A stretch of 64,000 nucleotides of DNA, from positions 147,141 to 211,140 of the forward strand of contig NZ_FNFZ01000003.1 in the NCBI RefSeq assembly GCF_900101015.1. The letters are read 5' to 3'. The notes under the pieces are model-generated. The model worked only from the letters and a program-made list of their open reading frames with translations. It was not told the origin of the DNA and did not search any database. The DNA is from Sarcina sp. DSM 11001 (GTDB lineage: Bacteria > Bacillota > Clostridia > Lachnospirales > Lachnospiraceae). Made by a program: the position numbers and the translations under genes. Below, piece after piece: positions 52,749 through 61,710 of this stretch (its first letter is position 1; every line of letters begins with the position of its first letter).

Positions 52749-53504
52749 TTATTTCAGTCTGTTGTAATCTTCTTCATTTACTGCTTCCAGCCACTCTGTG
52801 CCTGCATCCTCCCCTGCCACTTCAATCGCAAGGTGGGAGAACCAGGAGTCCGGAGCTGCACCATGCCAGTGTTTTACATTCGCAGGAATGTTAATTACTG
52901 TGCCGGGTGTCATTTCAACAGCTTCTTTTCCCCATTCCTGATAAAAGCCTCTGCCGCCGGCACAGATCAGCATCTGTCCGCCGCCGCTCTTTGCATGATG
53001 GATATGCCAGTTGTTGCGGCATCCGGGCTCAAAGGTCACATTGAAGACCGGGACCTGCTCTGTGGACAGCGGCGCCAGATAACTCTGTCCTTTGAAAAAC
53101 TCCCCGTAAGGATTCGGCTCGCCGATCGGGAAAAAGATCGTGTTCTGAAATCTGTCTTTTTCTGTCACCCCGGGTTCTTCTTCATTCCAGACTTCCTTCG
53201 CCAGACGGAAGACCGCCCATCCCTTGGGCCAGCCCACGTACATAGTCGCATGGGTGATGATCGCAGCGATCTCCTCCTTCGTCACTCCATGGGCCTTAGC
53301 ATTCTGAAGATGATAGGTCAGGGAGGAATCTGTGATACCGGAAGCCATCAGGGACACCACTGTGATGATGCATTTTGTCTTTACGTCGACAGCTTCCTCA
53401 TTCCATACTTCTCCGAAGAGCACATCGTCGTTGAGATGCGCAAACATGGGCGCGAATTCTCCCAGCTGGTTTCTTCCCGCAGTCTGCACGATTTTTTCAC
53501 TCAT
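52749..53504 (-). CDS. Carboxymuconolactone decarboxylase-like/cupin fusion
   Basis: A 251-aa cytoplasmic fusion. Residues about 1-110 are a CMD/AhpD-like helical domain (VDVKTKCIITVVSLMASG ... HLQNAKAHGVTKEEI) without the AhpD CxxC pair. Residues about 130-250 are a cupin with metal ligands HIHH and PANVKHWHG. Similar genes often sit beside aldo/keto reductases and flavodoxins in gut bacteria. The reaction is unknown; oxidation or isomerisation of a small carbonyl compound is plausible. The start is ATG 53504 with AAGGAGG upstream. Confidence 0.87.
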   Translation of the reverse strand: MSEKIVQTAGRNQLGEFAPMFAHLNDDVLFGEVWNEEAVDVKTKCIITVVSLMASGITDSSLTYHLQNAKAHGVTKEEIAAIITHATMYVGWPKGWAVFRLAKEVWNEEEPGVTEKDRFQNTIFFPIGEPNPYGEFFKGQSYLAPLSTEQVPVFNVTFEPGCRNNWHIHHAKSGGGQMLICAGGRGFYQEWGKEAVEMTPGTVINIPANVKHWHGAAPDSWFSHLAIEVAGEDAGTEWLEAVNEEDYNRLK

Positions 53505-53588
53505 TTCTTCTTTCCTCCTTACTGCATCGGTTTTTGCTGCAGATACCTGACTTGCCGGCACCCTTGCAGGATGCCAGGTTTTCCCTCC

Positions 53589-54635
53589 TTACTTCCCAAT
53601 CTTCTGATCACCGGTGGACCAGACATGTTTTTCTTTTGCTGCCGAGGGCTTGTTCTGCGCCATGACACCCGCCAGCGGGTGGGGCACATAGGGTTCCTCG
53701 AGATAGAGGATCTCTTCCTGAGAAAGGACCAGATCCACTGCTCTCGCGGCGCCTTCGATATGATGCAGCTTCGTGGCACCGGCCACGGGGGATGTCACCT
53801 TTGTGAGCAGCCAGGCAAGGGAGACTTCTGTCATTGTCACACCGCGCTTTTTGGCCAGCTCCGCTACTCGGGCGATGATCACATTGTCCTGGGCAGCTGT
53901 TGCGTCATACTTAAACTTCGCATAGGCATCTTCCTCCGCCCGTTTTGTTCCGCCTTCCCCGGGAAGTCTGGAAAGCCTTCCGGAAGCCAGTGCGCTGTAG
54001 GGCGTGAGGGCAATGTTCTCCTCATCGCAGTAGGGGACCATTTCCCGCTCCTCCTCGCGGAAGATCAGGTTGTAATGCCCCTGGATGGAAACAAACTTTG
54101 CAAAACCCTCCTTTTCCGCCAGGGCATTCGCCTTTGCGATCTGCCAGGCAAAACAGTTGGAGATGCCGATATATCTGGCCTTGCCTTCTTTCACGATCCG
54201 GTTCAGTCCGTCCATGATATCCTCGATCGGCGTCTGCCAGTCCCACATGTGATAGATATAGAGATCTACATAATCCATGCCCAGGTTCTGAAGACTCGTA
54301 TCGATCATGTTTTCAATGTGCTGCTGACCGCTGATGCCGCTCTCGATCTCATCCTGGGTCCTCGGAAGAAACTTGGTGGCTACAACTACATCCTCACGTT
54401 TTGCAAAGTCGCGAAGCGCCCGGCCGACATACTGCTCACTGGTGCCGCTCTGATAGGCGATCGCCGTATCATAAAAGTTCACACCCAGCTCCAGTCCCCG
54501 CTTTATGATCTCCCTGGTGTGGTCTTCATCAATGGTCCAGCTGTGCTGTCCCCGTCCGGGATCTCCGAATCCCATGCACCCCATGCAGATCCGGGAAACA
54601 TTCAGTTCTGAATTGCCCAGTTTTGTATATTTCAT
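53589..54635 (-). CDS. Aldo/keto reductase
   Basis: A 348-aa NADPH-dependent oxidoreductase of the AKR superfamily, cytoplasmic. The catalytic tetrad is readable: Asp and Tyr in NFYDTAIAYQSG, Lys in VVVATK and His in DLYIYHMWD. The GISNC and ASGRLSR segments are usual for the YajO/AKR13-like group. GAGGAAA lies before the ATG. It lies between the cytoplasmic flavodoxin and the CMD-cupin genes in the same operon, which suggests reduction of a reactive carbonyl or quinone. Confidence 0.92.
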   Translation of the reverse strand: MKYTKLGNSELNVSRICMGCMGFGDPGRGQHSWTIDEDHTREIIKRGLELGVNFYDTAIAYQSGTSEQYVGRALRDFAKREDVVVATKFLPRTQDEIESGISGQQHIENMIDTSLQNLGMDYVDLYIYHMWDWQTPIEDIMDGLNRIVKEGKARYIGISNCFAWQIAKANALAEKEGFAKFVSIQGHYNLIFREEEREMVPYCDEENIALTPYSALASGRLSRLPGEGGTKRAEEDAYAKFKYDATAAQDNVIIARVAELAKKRGVTMTEVSLAWLLTKVTSPVAGATKLHHIEGAARAVDLVLSQEEILYLEEPYVPHPLAGVMAQNKPSAAKEKHVWSTGDQKIGK

Positions 54636-54654
54636 GAGACGATTTCCTCTGCTC

Positions 54655-54795
54655 CTTCCTGCTGATCCTTTACAGCTTTCTGCCGGTCCTTTACGACTCT
54701 CTGCTGATCCTTACAGCTTTCTGCTGGTTCTTTACGACTTCCTGCTGATCCTTACAGCTTTCTGCCGGTCCCTTTCAACTTTCAACTCATCCTTG
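54655..54795. repeat. ~21-bp alternating tandem repeats
   Basis: Units of CTGCTGATCCTTACAGCTTT and CTGCYGGTYCTTTACGACTT type alternate through the spacer between the flavodoxin and aldo/keto reductase genes. Confidence 0.75.
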
Positions 54796-54800
54796 ATCCC

Positions 54801-55280
54801 TTACAGGACCTCGTTCAGCCAGCGCCGGATCTCCGCTTCATTCGGCCGGTTGATCTGACGGCCTTTCGCCCACTTCACATCGCCGGTCACATTCTTATGC
54901 AGGGCAGTATCGCTTTTCCCGACACCGCTTCCTCCGGAAGTGCAGAAGGGAATGATCTTTTTGCCGCTGAAATCATAGCTTTCCAGGAAGGTTTCGATGA
55001 TCCTGGGAGCCACCCCCCACCAGATCGGGAAACCAACGATCACGGTGTCGTAGGAACCCATATCCGCAACACTGTTCGCGATCTCAGGTCTCGCGGAAGG
55101 ATCATTCATTTCCACGCTGCTGCGGCTTTTCTTGTCCGTCCAGTCCAGGTCAGCTGAAGTATAAATCTCCCCGGGAATGATCTCATGAAAATCCGCTCCT
55201 GCGATCCTGGCGATTTCTTTTCCGACTTTTTTCGTTACGCCGCTGGCGGAAAACACTGCCACCAAGACTTTCTTTGCCAT
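54801..55280 (-). CDS. Flavodoxin
   Basis: A 159-aa cytoplasmic flavodoxin. The FMN phosphate loop is SASGVTKKVGKE; GFPIWWGVAP and PFCTSGGSGVG surround the flavin. It is closely similar to the lipoprotein flavodoxin at 51945, including TSADLDWTDKKSRSS matching SSDDLNYNDQSSRTT, so the two are paralogues. The start is ATG 55280 with AAGGAG upstream. It is the first structural gene after the TetR regulator. Confidence 0.9.
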   Translation of the reverse strand: MAKKVLVAVFSASGVTKKVGKEIARIAGADFHEIIPGEIYTSADLDWTDKKSRSSVEMNDPSARPEIANSVADMGSYDTVIVGFPIWWGVAPRIIETFLESYDFSGKKIIPFCTSGGSGVGKSDTALHKNVTGDVKWAKGRQINRPNEAEIRRWLNEVL

Positions 55281-55289
55281 CGATGTACA

Positions 55290-55400
55290 CTCCTTTTTAA
55301 TGCCTGTTATCTGATGTTTGTTAATTGATGTTTGCAATTGATGCTTCTTATTTGGTGCTTCTTATTTAATGCTTGTCCCTTGATGCCTGCTGTCTATTGT
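55290..55400. repeat. 14-bp tandem repeats
   Basis: On the minus strand, units such as AAGCATTAAATAAG and AAACATCAATTAAC repeat about seven times between the TetR stop and the flavodoxin start. Confidence 0.7.
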
Positions 55401-55425
55401 CATTAGTTTACTCTCTCCCATTTAA

Positions 55426-56049
55426 TCACTTACCCAGCAGCCGGATCAGGCAGCTGCTGGTCAGTTCATAAACGGTTTTGTACACATAGTCCACGCCGGC
55501 TTCCCGCATGGCAGTCTTCTGCTTCTCCGTGACTGCTGTATAGGGATAAATGCCGAACATAAAGGGATAGAAGGTATAGATAAAGTTTTGAATGTCCGCC
55601 GCGCTCATGTCCGGGCAGTTTTTCTCCAACAGCATGCACATAAGCTGCATAGAGCGGCCGTAGGACTGCTTGAACGAGGTCAGCATCTCCTGGCGGCTGT
55701 TGGCTTCCATGTCATAGTTGTTCATAGAGAGAAGCTTTAAAAGCTGTTCCCTTTCTGCCAGGGACTGGGCGATCCGGTCCGCCAGCTGCGCTTTTGTCAG
55801 CCATCCGTTTCCCTCAAGAATTGCAGTCAGTGCTTCGTTCCAACGGTCATACTCCCGCTTGAAAAGTGCCAGAAAAATCTCTTCCTTCGTCTCAAAATAG
55901 TTATAAATCGTGGGACGGGAAAAGGATGTGATCTTGCTGATCTCCTTGAGTGTGATCTCCCGAAAACTCATCGTCTGGTAAAGCTGCTCGCAGGCATCCA
56001 CGATCTCCTCCCGTTTCAGAGCGACCTGTTCCGGTGTTCCTTTTCTCAT
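55426..56049 (-). CDS. TetR-family regulator
   Basis: A 207-aa DNA-binding regulator. The N-terminal helix-turn-helix reads FREITLKEISKITSFSRPTIYNYFETKEEIF; the rest is a helical ligand domain. GGAGGAG precedes the ATG. It heads the flavodoxin/AKR/CMD-cupin operon, and its own promoter carries two TGACA-N3-TGTCA sites, so it should repress itself and the genes behind it. The ligand is unknown; an electrophile or oxidant would fit the gene set. Confidence 0.9.
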   Translation of the reverse strand: MRKGTPEQVALKREEIVDACEQLYQTMSFREITLKEISKITSFSRPTIYNYFETKEEIFLALFKREYDRWNEALTAILEGNGWLTKAQLADRIAQSLAEREQLLKLLSMNNYDMEANSRQEMLTSFKQSYGRSMQLMCMLLEKNCPDMSAADIQNFIYTFYPFMFGIYPYTAVTEKQKTAMREAGVDYVYKTVYELTSSCLIRLLGK

Positions 56050-56096
56050 TACAATCTCCTCCGTTTTCCGCTGCTTATTATTCTTATTTATTATTC

Positions 56097-56146
56097 TGAC
56101 ATCCTGTCAACAGCTGCATTATATATCTGCTCTGACATTGTGTCAA
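56097..56146 (-). promoter_or_regulatory. Consensus promoter with two TetR operators
   Basis: On the minus strand TTGACA (56146-56141), 17-bp spacer, TATAAT (56123-56118): a perfect sigma-A promoter. Two palindromes TGACA-N3-TGTCA lie at 56133-56145, overlapping the -35, and at 56097-56109, downstream of the -10. Their centres are 36 bp apart. TetR repressors bind such sites; the match to this TetR is inference. Confidence 0.8.
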
Positions 56147-56284
56147 TATTCATTTTCGAAGTTTTTTCTGTACTGTTTTCCGCGCAGCTGTTTTCCCTGC
56201 AAACGAAGAAGACTGATCTGAGCAGGTGGATCATATCCGGTGCTCAAATCAGTCTCCTTTTCAATCATCTTTCCAGTTTTCTTT

Positions 56285-56360
56285 TTAGTTTTCTTTTAAA
56301 TAAGTGTTGTTCCTTATTCGAGACCGCTTCTTATTCGAGGCAGCTTCTTATTGGAGGCAG
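56285..56360. repeat. 17-bp tandem repeats
   Basis: Units CTTATTCGAGGCAGCTT repeat about four times immediately after the stop of the substrate-binding protein gene. The whole 56150-56363 spacer has no gene. Confidence 0.7.
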
Positions 56361-56363
56361 CTT

Positions 56364-58007
56364 TTATTCAATATCAAGGTCTGCTGTGACCTGATAGTAA
56401 TCGCAGGCGTGGGCTGTATAGCCGGTGACGCCGGCTCTGGAGATCATATTCATCTCCAGGAAGGAGCAGAATACATAGGCATTATCATCCAGGATCAGCT
56501 GCTGCAGTTCTATCGCGATCTCGCCTCTCTTAGCGGGATCGAATTCCGTAGCCAGCTGGTCGATCAAAGAGGTGACTTTTTCGTTTTCATAGGCGCCGAA
56601 ATTATAGCTCATGCCAGGGAGGCAGCTGGTGGTGAAAAAGTACTGGGGGTCTCCGGAAGGAGCCGTGACCAGGGCCGAAGCGTAGATGTCCCAGCTGTTC
56701 ATGTCCGCAAGAAATTCGCGGCGGTTGGCAGTACAGTTGATGTCGGCCTCGATGCCGATCTCCTTGAGAGAGGCCTGTACGGACTCAGCCAGCAGGGGAA
56801 GTTCCTGGCGGCTGGGATAGGTCAGCCAGCGGATCGTCAGCTTTTTGCCATCCTTCTCACGGATGCCGTCTCCGTCGGAATCCTTCCATCCTGCCTCCTC
56901 CAGAATCTTTTCAGCCTCTTTCGGATCATAGGTCTCTGTTTTTACATTTTCGCCTCCGAAATTGCTGAATCCATCCGGGAAAGCTCCGTTTCCGGGCACT
57001 CCGTGCCCTTCCAGGAGTGTAGCCACAAAGCCCTCCTTATTGATCCCCATGGCAATCGCTTTTCGGACCGCGGGATCCTGGATAACAGGGCTCGTCATGT
57101 TCATAGACGCGAAAAAGGCCCGGGACGTCGAGATGGAGGAGAACTGGAAACCGTCATTTTCAAAATTCGGATAGGCTTCATAGGCCATTCCGTAGGCGGC
57201 GTCAATGTCGCCGGCCTGCAGAGCAGCGGAAAGCGTATCCCCGTTGGAAAGCGTGCGAATGGTCAGTTTATCGATCTTGGGCGTGCCGTTCCAGTAGTTT
57301 TCATTTTTGGTCAGGGACAGGTGATCGTCCGTCTTCATATCGGTCACCACATAGGGACCTGTGCCCGCGACGATCCCCTTGTCAAAATCGGAGGCCTGAA
57401 CATCAATGATGCAGCCGTAGGGATCCCCCAGGTAATTCATCAGCGCCGGGTTGGGCTCGCTGGTGGTGATCGTAAGGACCTGGCCGTCCGCCTGAATATC
57501 CGTGATCTTTGTGTCTCCCGGAGCCCGGTCATGATTGGCGAGCAGATGCTCCAGGCATTCCTTGACAGCTTCTCCGTCCATCAGACGTCCGCTGGAAAAA
57601 TACACATCGTCCTGCAGGGTGATGGTCCAGGTCAGATTGCCGTCGTTTTCCCAGGATTTGGCCAGCCAGGGCTCCAGTTCCATGGTATCTGTATAATGGA
57701 CAAGTGTCTCCCCGATCCCGTAGCGGATGCAGGCCCAGCCATTGTAGGTGCGGTGGGGATCGACTGTCTCCTCCCAGTTCTCTGCGTTGAAGGTCGTGTC
57801 GCCGATGACCATAGTCTTTTGGCCGTCTGATACCTGTTTAGAATCCCCGGTACTCTCCGCCTGTGTGGATCCTCCGTCTGCCTCCACACCAGATGCCGTG
57901 CTCTTTCCCGCTCCCGCGGAAGATCCGCCGCATCCTGCCAGCAGACCGGCTGTCAGACAGAGAACTGCCAGGACCGGAATCCATTTCTTAAATACCCTTT
58001 TTTTCAC
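56364..58007 (-). CDS. Family 5 substrate-binding lipoprotein (nickel/peptide type)
   Basis: A 547-aa lipoprotein: lipobox LLAGC, Gly/Ser/Ala linker, then a family 5 binding protein (GETLVHYTDTMELEPWLAKSW ... TWTITLQDDVYFSSG). This family serves NikA, DppA, OppA and metallophore importers; NikA-like size and order of genes suggest nickel or a metal chelate, but a peptide cannot be excluded. I take the GTG at 58007, with AAAGGAG five bases upstream. It is the last gene of a five-gene operon, an unusual place, since the binding protein usually comes first. Confidence 0.87.
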   Translation of the reverse strand: MKKRVFKKWIPVLAVLCLTAGLLAGCGGSSAGAGKSTASGVEADGGSTQAESTGDSKQVSDGQKTMVIGDTTFNAENWEETVDPHRTYNGWACIRYGIGETLVHYTDTMELEPWLAKSWENDGNLTWTITLQDDVYFSSGRLMDGEAVKECLEHLLANHDRAPGDTKITDIQADGQVLTITTSEPNPALMNYLGDPYGCIIDVQASDFDKGIVAGTGPYVVTDMKTDDHLSLTKNENYWNGTPKIDKLTIRTLSNGDTLSAALQAGDIDAAYGMAYEAYPNFENDGFQFSSISTSRAFFASMNMTSPVIQDPAVRKAIAMGINKEGFVATLLEGHGVPGNGAFPDGFSNFGGENVKTETYDPKEAEKILEEAGWKDSDGDGIREKDGKKLTIRWLTYPSRQELPLLAESVQASLKEIGIEADINCTANRREFLADMNSWDIYASALVTAPSGDPQYFFTTSCLPGMSYNFGAYENEKVTSLIDQLATEFDPAKRGEIAIELQQLILDDNAYVFCSFLEMNMISRAGVTGYTAHACDYYQVTADLDIE

Positions 58008-58151
58008 AACAACTCCTTTCCCGCCTTATTTCAGGTACTCTTCATGATCTCCGCGGATATTTTTGTACGTGTCTTTTCGTCCCGTTCCTTTTTCAATCCG
58101 GAGTCTTTTTCAATCTAAATACTTTTTCATTACATAAAGAGCGTCAGAATG

Positions 58152-58931
58152 TTACAGAATGCTGTCGATCAGGCGCTTTGTATACGGGTGCGCAGGACAT
58201 TGGATGACTGTATCCGGAATTCCTTCCTCCACGATCCTTCCCTGGTACATCACCAGTACCCGGTCGCAGAATTCCTGTACCAGGGCAATGTCATGGCAGA
58301 TAAACATAATCGAGAAATTCCTGCCCTGCTGCCTGCGAAGGTCCCCCAGCAGGGACATGATCTCCTGCTGGACCGTGACATCCAGGGCGGATGTGGCCTC
58401 ATCGCACAAAAGGATCGACGGCCGGATGGCCAGAGCCCTGGCGATGGCGGCGCGCTGGCACTGTCCGCCGCTGACTTCATGCGGATAGCGCCCGGCAAAT
58501 TCCGCAGGCAGATCACACAGGTCCAGAAGCTTAGCGGTCTCCTCCCGGGCCGCCGCGGCAGACCAGCCATTGTTGCGCAGGCTCTCCCCGATCCCGTCCC
58601 CCAGCGTGCGGCGGGGATCAAAAGAGTCCGCCGGCTGCTGAAAGACCATCTGGATCTCCGAATAAACGCTGCGCAGCGCTTTCCCGCGCAGACGGGTTAT
58701 GTCCCTGCCCTTTAGCAGGATCTGTCCGCTGTCCGCGTCGATCAGGCGAGTGATCATATTGACGAGCGTGCTCTTGCCGCTGCCGCTCTCCCCGATGATC
58801 CCGAGACATTCTCCCGGCAGCAGGGAAAAACTGACCCCATCGACTGCCGTCAGGGGTGTCTGACCCCTGCGCCTGAAAATTTTTGTCAGATCACGGATCT
58901 CCAGAACCGGTTCCGTTTTTCCATCCTGCAT
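58152..58931 (-). CDS. ABC ATPase (NikE/DppF type)
   Basis: A 259-aa cytoplasmic ATPase. Walker A is GESGSGKST, the Q-loop is MVFQQPADSFDPR, the signature is VSGGQCQR, Walker B is ILLCDEATSALD and the switch is CHD. It pairs with the ATPase encoded just upstream, with 3 bp between the genes. The C-terminus has the HPYTKRL motif of dipeptide/nickel importers. Confidence 0.9.
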   Translation of the reverse strand: MQDGKTEPVLEIRDLTKIFRRRGQTPLTAVDGVSFSLLPGECLGIIGESGSGKSTLVNMITRLIDADSGQILLKGRDITRLRGKALRSVYSEIQMVFQQPADSFDPRRTLGDGIGESLRNNGWSAAAAREETAKLLDLCDLPAEFAGRYPHEVSGGQCQRAAIARALAIRPSILLCDEATSALDVTVQQEIMSLLGDLRRQQGRNFSIMFICHDIALVQEFCDRVLVMYQGRIVEEGIPDTVIQCPAHPYTKRLIDSIL

Positions 58932-58934
58932 GCT

Positions 58935-59726
58935 TTATCCTCTCTTCTGTCTCTTCAGACGCGGGACGGCGGACATCAGTTTTTTCGTGTAGGCATTTTC
59001 CGGGGCCTGCAGCACCTGCTGTGTCTTTCCGTATTCCACCGCCTCACCGTCTTTCAGGACCAGTACATTGTCCGCCATTGCACCCACGAGGCCGATGTTG
59101 TGTGTCACCAGGACGATCGAGGTCCCGAATGTCCTGCGAAGCAGTAGCATCTCCTCGACGACCTGTTTCTGCACAAAAACATCCAGGGCCGAAGTCGGCT
59201 CATCTGCCAGCAGAATGGAGGGCTTCAGGAGCATGGCGGCCGCGATCCCCACCCTCTGCTGCATACCTCCGGAAAGCTCAAAGGGATAGCTGTCGAGGAT
59301 ACGCTTTCCATCCTCAAAGCCGATCTTCTGCAGCAAATCGACGGCATGTTCTGTAAAATCCTGTTTTGACACCTTTCCGTGGGCCGCCGCGCTCTCATAG
59401 AGCTGCGCCCCGACCGTGCGGACAGGGCAGAAAGAGCTTCCCGAATTCTGAAAGATCATCCCGATCTCCGGGCCGTTGACCCTGCGGAGCTCTTCGGCCG
59501 TCAGGGCGGGAAGACTCCGTCCCCGGTAGAGAATATCCCCCTGCGTGACAGCACCGGCCGGCCCCAGAAGACCCATCGCCGCGCGGATCAGAGTAGATTT
59601 GCCGGAGCCGCTTTCCCCCACGACCCCTAGGATCTCTCCTTCACGGAGAGAAAAACTGACATCCCTGACAACAGGAAGGCCGCGATAGCTGATTTCCACC
59701 TGTTCATATTTGAGAAGTTCTCCCAT
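58935..59726 (-). CDS. ABC ATPase (NikD/DppD type)
   Basis: A 263-aa ATPase: Walker A GESGSGKST, Q-loop MIFQNSGSSFCPVR, signature LSGGMQQR, Walker [13 protein letters not shown], switch THN. The start is ATG 59726 with GGAGG upstream. The frame is open for another 89 codons upstream, but that stretch overlaps the permease end and has no family similarity. The enzyme forms a heterodimer with the product of the next gene. Confidence 0.9.
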   Translation of the reverse strand: MGELLKYEQVEISYRGLPVVRDVSFSLREGEILGVVGESGSGKSTLIRAAMGLLGPAGAVTQGDILYRGRSLPALTAEELRRVNGPEIGMIFQNSGSSFCPVRTVGAQLYESAAAHGKVSKQDFTEHAVDLLQKIGFEDGKRILDSYPFELSGGMQQRVGIAAAMLLKPSILLADEPTSALDVFVQKQVVEEMLLLRRTFGTSIVLVTHNIGLVGAMADNVLVLKDGEAVEYGKTQQVLQAPENAYTKKLMSAVPRLKRQKRG

Positions 59727-59836
59727 CGATCGAGCCTCCGCGCTGCCGGACTCTCCTGCGAGCCCTGCGTACTGTTTACAGATCCCTGCTCCCGGGGGCA
59801 GCACCGGAAGCGTCCCGCAGGGCGTCCCCGCGGATG

Positions 59837-60760
59837 TCACAGATCCCTGCTCCTGGGGTCCGCATAGTCGCGGATAGTATCCCCGAGAAGATTGAATACC
59901 ATGACGGAAAGGAAAATGGCCGCGCCCGGTGAGAAAGCGACCCAGGGAGCTGTCGTCATCAGGCTCCTGGCATCGCTCATCATGCTGCCCCACTCCGCCG
60001 TGGGAGGCTTGGCGCCCAGTCCCAGAAAACTCAGCCCTGCAAGCTCCATCATCATCGTGCCTATGTCCAGCATGGAAGTGACCAGAATCGGGCCTATGAT
60101 ATTAGGCAGCAGATGAACAAAGATGATCCTGAATGTACTGCTCCCGGCAAGCTTTGAAGCCTTCAGATACGCAGTCTCCCGCTGGGCCAGCGTCTGGCTT
60201 CTCGCTATGCGCGCGTATTTGGGCCAGGAGATCGCCGCCAGGGCTATGATCGCATTTTGCAGACCGCCCCCCAGCACGCCGGCGACAGCCATGGCAAAGA
60301 CCAGGCCGGGGAATGCCAGGAAAATATCCGAAATACGCATGAGAACCGTGTCCGCCCGCTTCCCGTGCCAGCCGCAGAAAACACCGACCAGAGTCCCGAC
60401 AGCCGTGATGACAGCTACCAGGAGCAGAGTCGAGAAAATGCTCGCCCGGCTTCCGGCGATCACGCGGGAAAGCATGTCCCGCCCGTATCGGTCCGTACCG
60501 AGAAGATGCGCCGCGGAAGGTGCTGCCTTCGCGTTGGCCAGATCCTGCAGATTGGGATCATAGGGCGCCAGCGCTTCACTGAAGACTGATCCCAGCAGCA
60601 GAAGCACTGCCAGGACGCCGAAAAAAACCAGCCTGGCCCTGACAGAGCCTGCCCGGGCTCCTTTCATCCCCTTTCGGGCTCCAATCCCTTTAAAATTCTT
60701 TGTATAAGTCTTTGTATGCCCGGTTTTTTTATCATGATCACTGAGAAAATTCTGCTTCAT
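59837..60760 (-). CDS. ABC permease (NikC/DppC type)
   Basis: A 307-aa inner-membrane permease with a basic N-terminal tail of about 40 residues and six helices. The first outside loop has the DPN..LAPYDPN pattern and LGTDRYGRDMLSRVI, standard for DppC/NikC. The ATPase-docking loop is QTLAQRETAYLKASKLAGSS. The start overlaps the stop of the partner permease by four bases. Confidence 0.9.
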   Translation of the reverse strand: MKQNFLSDHDKKTGHTKTYTKNFKGIGARKGMKGARAGSVRARLVFFGVLAVLLLLGSVFSEALAPYDPNLQDLANAKAAPSAAHLLGTDRYGRDMLSRVIAGSRASIFSTLLLVAVITAVGTLVGVFCGWHGKRADTVLMRISDIFLAFPGLVFAMAVAGVLGGGLQNAIIALAAISWPKYARIARSQTLAQRETAYLKASKLAGSSTFRIIFVHLLPNIIGPILVTSMLDIGTMMMELAGLSFLGLGAKPPTAEWGSMMSDARSLMTTAPWVAFSPGAAIFLSVMVFNLLGDTIRDYADPRSRDL

Positions 60761-61710
60761 TCGGAGGTCACCCCCAGTCGGATGCGCGGATCCAGCAGAT
60801 GGTAGACAAGATCCGTCACCAGATTGACCAGCACATAGATGACCGCCATCCAGACGACATAGGCCTGGATCAGGGGGTAATCACGCATGGTGATCGCGTC
60901 GACCGCCATCTTGCCCACGCCGTCCCACATGAAGATGCTCTCGATGATGGCAGTTCCTCCCAGAAGACTCCCGATCGAGAGCGCGAGAAGGGTAATGATA
61001 GTCAGCATAGAAGACCGGATCACGCTGTTCCACAATGTCACCCGGCTGCGGACTCCACGGGCCTTTGCTCCCGTCACGTAGTCCTTCTGAAGTTCCTCCA
61101 GAACAGCCGCCCTGACCTGCCTCATGTATTTGGAGGACATGGCAATGGCGAGGGTCATCGTCGGCATCAGGGCACTGCGCAGGGAGATGCCGTTGGACAG
61201 GACCGGCAGAAGCTTCAGCCTGATTGAAAGCAGGTGCATGAGCAGAAGGGCGACAAAAAAGTTTGGCAGGGAATTTCCGATAAAACTGATAAAGCGGAGG
61301 ATATAATCGACTGCCCGGCCGCGGCAGACCGCTGCCAGGATCCCCAGTGGGATCGAGATCACGACCGTTGCCAGGATCGACAATACCGTGAGCAGGAGGG
61401 TCGCCGGCAGTTTGGACGCAAATGTCGCCCAGACATCCAGACCTGACACATAACTTGTCCCCATATCGCCTCTTAACATCCTGCCCAGCCAGGTGACATA
61501 CTGGGTCAGAAAAGGCTTGTCCAGCCCGAGTTCAGCTCTTTTGGCGTCAATGATCTCCTGGGAGACCGCCCCCTTGTCCCCGTACAGCTCCGTGATCGCG
61601 TCGCTCCCGGCTATACGCATCATGGCAAAGGATAAAAAAGTGATGCCGATCAGAACCGGGATCAGCTGCAGAAGCCGCTGAATAATGTATTTATGCAAGG
61701 TATTCTCCAT
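60757..61710 (-). CDS. ABC permease (NikB/DppB type)
   Basis: A 317-aa permease: YIIQRLLQLIPVLIGITFLSF start, then a LGLDKPFLTQY loop, six helices and docking loop LEELQKDYVTGAKARGVRS, all typical of DppB/NikB. I place the start at ATG 61710; the ribosome site is weak (AGAG), and longer in-frame starts lack family similarity. It is the first gene of the operon. Its leader, about 100-190 bp upstream, carries two direct repeats (61815-61900). Confidence 0.9.
   Translation of the reverse strand: MENTLHKYIIQRLLQLIPVLIGITFLSFAMMRIAGSDAITELYGDKGAVSQEIIDAKRAELGLDKPFLTQYVTWLGRMLRGDMGTSYVSGLDVWATFASKLPATLLLTVLSILATVVISIPLGILAAVCRGRAVDYILRFISFIGNSLPNFFVALLLMHLLSIRLKLLPVLSNGISLRSALMPTMTLAIAMSSKYMRQVRAAVLEELQKDYVTGAKARGVRSRVTLWNSVIRSSMLTIITLLALSIGSLLGGTAIIESIFMWDGVGKMAVDAITMRDYPLIQAYVVWMAVIYVLVNLVTDLVYHLLDPRIRLGVTSE

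Noticed and set aside
52698..54611. 637-codon open frame antisense to CMD-cupin and aldo/keto reductase
   Set aside because: It spans two real genes and their spacer on the other strand, has no start signal, and shows no recognisable domain.
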